NCBI GenBank assembly: GCA_030637065.1
Contig: DAOVVQ010000128.1
Coordinates: 1-10,631, forward strand
Source: Planctomycetota bacterium
Lineage (GTDB): Bacteria > Planctomycetota > Phycisphaerae > Sedimentisphaerales > Anaerohalosphaeraceae
Length of the DNA stretch: 10,631 nt
Reading direction: 5' to 3'
A model generated the notes under the pieces. That model did no database searches and was not told where the DNA came from. It was given only the letters and a program-made list of their open reading frames with translations. The position numbers and the translations under genes were made by a program. Positions 6,504 to 10,631 of the stretch are shown here, piece after piece. Numbering within the stretch: position 1 is the stretch's first letter; every line of letters begins with the position of its first letter.

Positions 6504-7001
6504 TTGAAAGAGACTATCGACGTTAATACAGGCGAAGTGAAGGTCAACTCGAACGGTGGGATATTGCGATCGATAGCTATAGGTTCGTGCCTTGGCGTTG
6601 CAGCCTACGATGCCAGGGGCAGGATTGGCGCGCTGGCTCACGTTATGCTGCCTGGCCGCGCCCCGAAGAGCAAACAGGGGGAAAAGTCGAAATACGCCGC
6701 TGACGGGATCGATGAATTGATAAACCTGATGACAGAAGCGGGTTCGTGCCGGGACGATATCGAGGTGTGTATTGTCGGAGGGGGAAATGTGCTGATGAGG
6801 CCCGATGACAGCATTTGCAGAGACAATATCGATTCAACCATAAAGATTTTAGAGAAGAACAACATTCCAATAAGGGCAAAATGCGTGGGTGGGACGACGC
6901 GAAGGAGTGTTTTCATGGATATCGAAGCGGGGAGCGTCTTTTATACCGAGGGCGATGGACAAGAGAAACTGTTGTGGCAGGCGTGGGAATTAAGCGAGTA
7001 A
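6504..7001 (+). CDS. cheD: CheD-family chemoreceptor glutamine deamidase
   Basis: CheD deamidates glutamines on methyl-accepting chemotaxis proteins and in some bacteria partners CheC. Numbering from a TTG at 6504 (165 aa; the Thermotoga protein is 157), the catalytic Cys is C29 in AIGSCLGVAAYD and the His is H46 in GALAHVMLPG, with the family's 17-residue spacing. The third catalytic position, normally Thr six residues before the Cys, is Ser here (S23). The downstream motifs VGGGNVLM, RDNIDSTIKIL and VGGTTRRSVFMDIEAG are typical. The frame is open upstream to a TTG at 6381 (206 aa), with a GTG at 6480. I prefer 6504 because it gives the family's N-terminal length and has GTGAG 6 nt upstream, but the start is uncertain. 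No other che gene or receptor is in view; the next genes are a response regulator and a hybrid kinase. Confidence 0.88.
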   Translation: MKETIDVNTGEVKVNSNGGILRSIAIGSCLGVAAYDARGRIGALAHVMLPGRAPKSKQGEKSKYAADGIDELINLMTEAGSCRDDIEVCIVGGGNVLMRPDDSICRDNIDSTIKILEKNNIPIRAKCVGGTTRRSVFMDIEAGSVFYTEGDGQEKLLWQAWELSE

Positions 7002-7023
7002 TAAATGGAGAGGCAATTAAAAT

Positions 7024-7051
7024 TTGATTCCCAAATAAAATATGTTATGAT
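7024..7051 (+). promoter_or_regulatory. Sigma-70-type promoter of the response regulator
   Basis: TTGATT (7024-7029, 4 of 6) and TATGAT (7046-7051, 5 of 6) are 16 nt apart and lie 42 nt before the ATG at 7094. The regulator can therefore be expressed separately from cheD. Confidence 0.55.
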
Positions 7052-7093
7052 TTTTGTTCGTGCATGTTGATATAAAGGTGAGAGGAAAGCGAG

Positions 7094-7741
7094 ATGGGTA
7101 TTAGGATATTATTGGCAGATGACCACCAGCTAATGGTTGAGGGGTTGTGCGCACTTTTGCGCAAGCACCCGGAGATGGAAACAGTTGGGCAGGCCTCGGA
7201 CGGGCGGACAGCGGTTGAGATGGTGGAGGAGCTATCGCCGGATGTCGTGCTTATGGACATCGGAATGCCCAATCTCAACGGCATTGAGGCGACCCGCCAA
7301 ATGGTCGCCAGGCACCCGAATACCAAGGTTATGGCGTTATCCACGCATTCGGACGGGACTACCGTTGCGAAGATGCTCAAGGCTGGGGCCTCGGGGTATA
7401 TGCTCAAGGCGTCGGCATTTACCGAGTTGATCAAGGGTATCAAGGCGATGGTGGAGGATCGGACCTATCTGTGCTCTCGTATCGCCAATGTTATCTTCAG
7501 CGATTACGTCAATATGATAACTAATCCGAAGTGGAGCGGCGGCGATGGGCTGACCGGTCGCGAGCGGGAAGTTCTTCAACTCGTCGCTGAGGGGTGGACG
7601 ACGAAAGAGATCGCCGCTACCCTGCATATCAGTGTCAAAACCATCGATTCTCACCGTGAGCACATCATGGACAAGCTCAATATCCGCAACATCGCGGGAC
7701 TGACGAAATATGCCATACGCGAGGGATTAACCACGCCTTAG
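7094..7741 (+). CDS. NarL/FixJ (LuxR-type) two-component response regulator
   Basis: A 215-residue DNA-binding regulator of normal family length. The receiver domain occupies 1-120: the acidic pocket is D9/D10, the phosphoacceptor D55 is in VVLMDIGMPN, the switch position is S83 or T84 in ALSTHSDG, and the conserved lysine is K105 in GYMLKASA. The LuxR-type helix-turn-helix at 152-215 shows LTGREREVLQLVAEG, the KEIA of the first helix, and SVKTIDSHREHIMDKL of the recognition helix. AGG (7083-7085) lies 8 nt before the ATG. It has its own promoter and is followed by a structured spacer and a hybrid histidine kinase on the same strand, the likeliest partner. That kinase has no visible HPt domain, so direct phosphotransfer from its HisKA or a separate HPt would be needed. 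Target genes are unknown. Confidence 0.93.
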   Translation: MGIRILLADDHQLMVEGLCALLRKHPEMETVGQASDGRTAVEMVEELSPDVVLMDIGMPNLNGIEATRQMVARHPNTKVMALSTHSDGTTVAKMLKAGASGYMLKASAFTELIKGIKAMVEDRTYLCSRIANVIFSDYVNMITNPKWSGGDGLTGREREVLQLVAEGWTTKEIAATLHISVKTIDSHREHIMDKLNIRNIAGLTKYAIREGLTTP

Positions 7742-7861
7742 AGACACAGGGCCCGGTTTTTCGGCTGGGGGCCTGCGGTTGGGATCCCGGATTCCAGAGC
7801 ATGGCTACCAGGTTTTATCTAATTCAAGCCTCTCTGCTTGCTTGAATGACACTACTGCGGC

Positions 7862-7879
7862 ATAGGGATTTTTCCCTAT
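7862..7879. promoter_or_regulatory. Perfect 18-bp palindrome, candidate regulator binding site
   Basis: ATAGGGA-TTTT-TCCCTAT is fully symmetric around a 4-nt T centre and overlaps a TATAAA sequence. Its size and symmetry suit a dimeric NarL/LuxR-type protein such as the product of the gene ending at 7741. That pairing is inference from position only. Confidence 0.4.
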
Positions 7880-8049
7880 AAAATTAGGCACATCCCCCAT
7901 TTAAGCAGTGGCTTGGAAATAGTCGATATGCTAAGTGGGTAGCAGGTGTTTGCTTCCCCCTGCCAGGTGCTGATAGCCCTATGAGGGATGCGATAAGAAT
8001 GATTGCTGCAAATATCTCCTTACAATGGTTTACTGTTTACGTTTTTGCG

Positions 8050-8081
8050 ATCCGAGACGGCCTGCGGGGGCTGTCTCGGAT
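8050..8081 (+). other. Strong hairpin upstream of the hybrid kinase
   Basis: A perfect 9-bp stem (ATCCGAGAC/GTCTCGGAT) can be extended inward by GCC/GGC around a small loop. The following bases, TGTCTATTA, are only moderately T-rich, so it is a poor classical terminator. It may be a leader structure or the 3' end of a small RNA. Confidence 0.55.
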
Positions 8082-8158
8082 TGTCTATTAAGTAAGATGA
8101 TTTGACTCTGCTTTGCAATCCATCAGCAGCACGCTTCATTAAATCCAGAGGCAAGAAC

Positions 8159-10333
8159 ATGTACAAAGACCCGATTAATGTACTGTTGGTGGAGGATGAC
8201 CTCGGTACATGCCGGCGGGTAGAGCGTATTCTTTCAAGTGCTAACGAGCCTGTCAGGTATCATGTCGAGACAGTCGGTGACCTGGCGACGGCGACCGAAT
8301 TTTTAGGCAAAAAGCGTTTCGACAACATCCTTCTGGACCTGAAACTTCCCGACAGTCATGGTATCGATACGGTTCAGCGGATTCGCGAAAAAAACCCCCA
8401 AGTGACGATTATAGTGCTGTCGGCGACGGCGGATGAAGAGGTAGCGGTGCGGACGATCCGTGAGGGTGCGGATTACTATCTGGACAAAGGCGAGCATTTG
8501 CGCAGTATGTTAGGGCGATCTATCCGCTACGTTATCGAGCGTCGAAATACCGGGTTGCAGCATGGCCGGAGTAAAAAAGACATGAGCCTGGATGATGATT
8601 TGGATAAAAAAATAAACACTCTCAGCGGCGAGCTTGAGGAGGCAAAGCAGGCCTTTGCCCGCGAGCATGAATCGCTTGAGCGACTCGAACGGCAGTTTGG
8701 AAAGCTCAGGAAGGATTTCATGACGATCTTCGACGCTGTTCCGGCGATGGTCTGGTATCGGGACAAGTCCGGGATCATTCTTCGCGCCAACAAATTTGCG
8801 GCAGAGGCCGTTGGTTTGACCGTAAAGGAGGTCGTTGGCGAGAACTATTACGAACTGTTTCCCGATGGTGCGGCCAGGGCACGGCAACTGGATGAGGAGG
8901 TCGTTCGAACGGGCAAGGCGATGTCCGGTCAGCTTCGCGAGTACAGGACGAGTTCGGGCCAGACGCGATGGGCCCTGGCGGACAGGATCCCGTTTCTCGA
9001 TGATGACGGCAATATCGCAGGTTCGATCGTTTTTGCCCAGGATATCACCGATCGCAAGGTTGTCGAAGATGCGCTCATGGCAGCCAAGGAGGAGATCGAA
9101 GACGTTAACGGGCAGTTGGAGGCTTCGGTGGAGCGGGCCAATATGTTTGCGGAAGAGGCCGTCGTTGCCAATCAGGCCAAGAGCGAGTTCCTTGCGAATA
9201 TGACGCATGAGATTCGCACGCCCATGAATGCAATAATCGGTTTTGCAGATGTGCTGGCAGAGGAGGATTTGAGCGACGATCATGCCAAGTATGTTTGCAC
9301 GATCCGGAAGTCGGCGAATAATCTTATGGAGTTGATCAATGACATCCTCGATTTCTCCAAGATCGAGGCCGGCCAGCTCGACGTGGAAATGCTCCCCTTA
9401 AACCCAAGGGAGTTGCTGGAGGGGATCAACGATTTGACGGGGACGCTTGCCGCCGGTAAGGGTCTGGAATTTCAGGTTCGCTGCGATGGCACGGTTCCTG
9501 ACGAGATCCGCACCGATCCGATGCGTTTGCGTCAGTGCCTGGTAAATCTTGTCAGTAACGCGATCAAGTTCACTGAGAGCGGCCATGTTCATGTGCAGGC
9601 AAGGGGCGAGCAGCTTGACGACCGGATGTGGATTCGGTTTACCGTTGAAGATACGGGCATTGGAATTGACGTTGATAAGCTGGATCTGATTTTTGAGTCG
9701 TTTTCGCAGGTTAGCAGCAGTACTTCGCGGAAATTCGGCGGAACAGGGCTCGGGCTTGCCATTACAAAGAGGCTGGCTGGGCTGTTAGGCGGCAAACTTC
9801 AGGTCATGAGCGAGCCCGGCGAAGGGTCGATATTTTCGCTGGCCATACCTTGCGGAACCAAACCGGCGGCTGAGACGGGCGATAGTCACCGCGCCAGTCA
9901 CCGCGTCGGTGAAGTGCCCGAGAAAAGGGGATCTGTGTACTCGGGTCGGGTTTTGGTTGCGGACGACAATCCTACCAGCCGACTGCTGCTAAGCACGCTA
10001 TTGGCCAAGACGGGGCTGGAGGTCGAGATGGTGACCGACGGCAGGGAGACGGTGGTCGCGGCGACAGCGGAGAGTTTCGATTTCATAATAATGGACTTGC
10101 ATATGCCGGGGATGGACGGTCTCGATGCCGCCAGGGAGCTGCGCAGCGAAGGTGTGACAACTGCCATGGCGATGATTACCGCTGACTCAGGTAAAGAGGT
10201 CGAGCAGGCGAGCGCCCAGGCCGGATTTAACGAGTTGCTGGTCAAGCCGATCGGGCGAAATCAGCTCTACGAGATGATCGAAAAGTATCTATCGCCGCAG
10301 CCGCAGGGCTGTGTTTCTCATCAGGCGGGCTGA
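8159..10333 (+). CDS. Hybrid sensor histidine kinase, REC-PAS-HisKA-HATPase-REC
   Basis: A 724-residue protein with no membrane segment, so a cytoplasmic sensor. Order: receiver 1-125 (VEDD 11-14, phosphoacceptor D60 in ILLDLKLPD, K110); coiled coil about 145-190; PAS 185-300 (FDAVPAMVWYRDKSG, ending FAQDITDRK); a second coiled coil 300-340; HisKA with H350 in ANMTHEIRTPMNAIIGF; HATPase with the N box around NLVSNAIKF (463-471), G1 DTGIGI (498-503) and G2 FGGTGLGLAI (526-535); a short linker; and a C-terminal receiver 596-712 (ADDN 601-604, D646 in IIMDLHMPGMDG, K696). All catalytic residues are present and no HPt is visible. The N-terminal receiver suggests it is itself the target of an upstream kinase, with a PAS-sensed cue added. 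Start: ATG at 8159 with AGAGG (8147-8151) 7 nt upstream; the 19 residues possible before it from 8102 are outside the receiver fold. The closest candidate partner is the NarL-type regulator upstream. Confidence 0.96.
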   Translation: MYKDPINVLLVEDDLGTCRRVERILSSANEPVRYHVETVGDLATATEFLGKKRFDNILLDLKLPDSHGIDTVQRIREKNPQVTIIVLSATADEEVAVRTIREGADYYLDKGEHLRSMLGRSIRYVIERRNTGLQHGRSKKDMSLDDDLDKKINTLSGELEEAKQAFAREHESLERLERQFGKLRKDFMTIFDAVPAMVWYRDKSGIILRANKFAAEAVGLTVKEVVGENYYELFPDGAARARQLDEEVVRTGKAMSGQLREYRTSSGQTRWALADRIPFLDDDGNIAGSIVFAQDITDRKVVEDALMAAKEEIEDVNGQLEASVERANMFAEEAVVANQAKSEFLANMTHEIRTPMNAIIGFADVLAEEDLSDDHAKYVCTIRKSANNLMELINDILDFSKIEAGQLDVEMLPLNPRELLEGINDLTGTLAAGKGLEFQVRCDGTVPDEIRTDPMRLRQCLVNLVSNAIKFTESGHVHVQARGEQLDDRMWIRFTVEDTGIGIDVDKLDLIFESFSQVSSSTSRKFGGTGLGLAITKRLAGLLGGKLQVMSEPGEGSIFSLAIPCGTKPAAETGDSHRASHRVGEVPEKRGSVYSGRVLVADDNPTSRLLLSTLLAKTGLEVEMVTDGRETVVAATAESFDFIIMDLHMPGMDGLDAARELRSEGVTTAMAMITADSGKEVEQASAQAGFNELLVKPIGRNQLYEMIEKYLSPQPQGCVSHQAG

Positions 10334-10410
10334 CACCGCCGCCAGGAGTAGTTGTTAGGATCTTCATTTTCAGCATGGGCCGGGGTCCACCCTGCCGACT
10401 TGGCTAAAGT

Positions 10411-10440
10411 GGTGCGAAATATCGCACCCTACGTTTTTCA
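10411..10440 (+). terminator. Candidate terminator / REP-like hairpin after the kinase
   Basis: GGTGCGA (10411-10417) pairs with TCGCACC (10422-10428) around a 4-nt loop and is followed by CTACG and five Ts. The CTACG after the stem echoes the hairpin at 159-190, so it may be a REP-like element serving as terminator. Upstream, a GGGT/ACCC mini-hairpin lies in a segment (10375-10388) resembling 217-230. Confidence 0.4.
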
Positions 10441-10492
10441 AATCCTAAATTCTGATATCTAAATCCTAAACAAGCACCAAATTCAAATGACC
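10438..10492. repeat. AT-rich imperfect repeat (AAATCCTAAA motif)
   Basis: AAATCCTAAA occurs twice within about 30 bp (near 10440 and 10461), followed by AAATTCAAATGACCAAA. Such low-complexity tracts recur in intergenic DNA of several environmental bacteria, Planctomycetota among them as I recall. No gene is seen here. Confidence 0.5.
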
Positions 10493-10501
10493 AAAGGCTC
10501 A

Positions 10502-10618
10502 ATTATAATAATTTCAGTTAATTCGAGCCGATGACCGGCGTATTCATCATGGGTTTTATTTGAAAGGATTCATGATGAATATGGTTTTTCTCGTGGATCG
10601 ATCGGCTCTTATTAACTG
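10502..10618. repeat. Complete palindromic (MITE-like) element; right arm of the 92-bp inverted repeat
   Basis: Positions 10502-10593 are the inverted copy of 1-92. Here the element is whole: an outer stem CAGTTAATTCGAGCCGAT (10515-10532) pairs with ATCGGCTCTTATTAACTG (10601-10618) at 16 of 18 positions. An inner 11-bp stem (10541-10551 with 10571-10581) encloses a 19-nt loop. The 104-bp body has no coding capacity, which fits a non-autonomous palindromic element. No clear target-site duplication is seen, and similarity between the two copies continues 13 bp past the outer stem, so the true boundary may be larger. Confidence 0.85.
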
Positions 10619-10631
10619 TAATCCATATTAG

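Larger units (their letters stand above)
7742..8158 (+). other. Structured 417-bp intergenic region between regulator and kinase
   Basis: No convincing ORF lies here. It contains at least five perfect inverted repeats: ATTCAAGC (7822-7829) with GCTTGAAT (7840-7847); ATAGGGA (7862-7868) with TCCCTAT (7873-7879); TGCTA (7929-7933) with TAGCA (7940-7944); GCAGG (7942-7946) with CCTGC (7959-7963), which would compete with the previous stem; and ATCCGAGAC (8050-8058) with GTCTCGGAT (8073-8081). TATAAA at 7877-7882 and TACAAT at 8021-8026 could be -10 elements, but neither has a good -35. The region could be a long regulated leader for the kinase, a promoter with regulator sites, or an unrecognised small RNA. 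Confidence 0.6.

Noticed and set aside
7895..8030. Cyclic-di-GMP or other known riboswitch
   Set aside because: Stems are present but I could not match the conserved core bases of a known riboswitch class, so only a structured region is reported.
8102..8158. Upstream start adding 19 residues to the hybrid kinase
   Set aside because: The ATG at 8159 has a well-placed AGAGG and begins right at the receiver domain.
8510..9283. 257-aa minus-strand open frame
   Set aside because: Antisense to the PAS and HisKA parts of the hybrid kinase, with no family features.
1..10593. Whole window as a composite transposon
   Set aside because: There is no transposase or recombinase between the inverted repeats and the genes are housekeeping or signalling in type; a dispersed palindromic element fits better.

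Overview
The window looks like chromosomal DNA of a free-living, Gram-negative-type bacterium with about 50-55% GC genes and AT-richer spacers. The gene set fits an environmental lineage: a sugar-nucleotide epimerase, a private Hsp70 with membrane-anchored partners, an orphan CheD, and a NarL-type regulator beside a large hybrid kinase. I lean weakly towards Planctomycetota (Phycisphaerae-like) from the style of the proteins and the AT-rich intergenic repeats, but no marker gene settles it. No tRNA, rRNA, CRISPR, transposase or phage gene was found.

Layout. Positions 1-92 and 10502-10593 are near-identical inverted copies of one palindromic element. The right copy extends to 10618 as a complete MITE-like palindrome, so the window is bracketed by a dispersed repeat. 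Positions 93-270 hold several REP-like hairpins and a possible small basic protein gene on the minus strand (275-482). A good sigma-70-type promoter (535-562) leads into an NAD-dependent sugar epimerase (626-1564). The 3' end of that gene is followed by degenerate tandem repeats, the first of which copies the end of the gene itself.

The core is 1939-6245, three same-strand genes: (i) a two-pass membrane protein whose cytoplasmic C-terminus resembles the GrpE beta domain; (ii) a short Hsp70 with intact nucleotide-binding motifs but no helical lid; (iii) a one-pass membrane protein with a TerB-like domain and a C-terminal J-like domain in which HPD is replaced by WNG, an architecture recalling DjlA. 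Together they read as a membrane-tethered version of the DnaK-DnaJ-GrpE machine. Genes (i) and (ii) are joined by a 44-bp tandem duplication that carries a second copy of the ribosome binding site.

The right half is signalling: cheD (6504-7001, possibly starting further upstream), a NarL/LuxR-type response regulator with its own promoter (7094-7741), a highly structured 417-bp spacer (7742-8158) containing a perfect 18-bp palindromic site, and a REC-PAS-HisKA-HATPase-REC hybrid kinase (8159-10333). The spacer after the kinase carries a hairpin/terminator and an AT-rich repeat before the right copy of the palindromic element.
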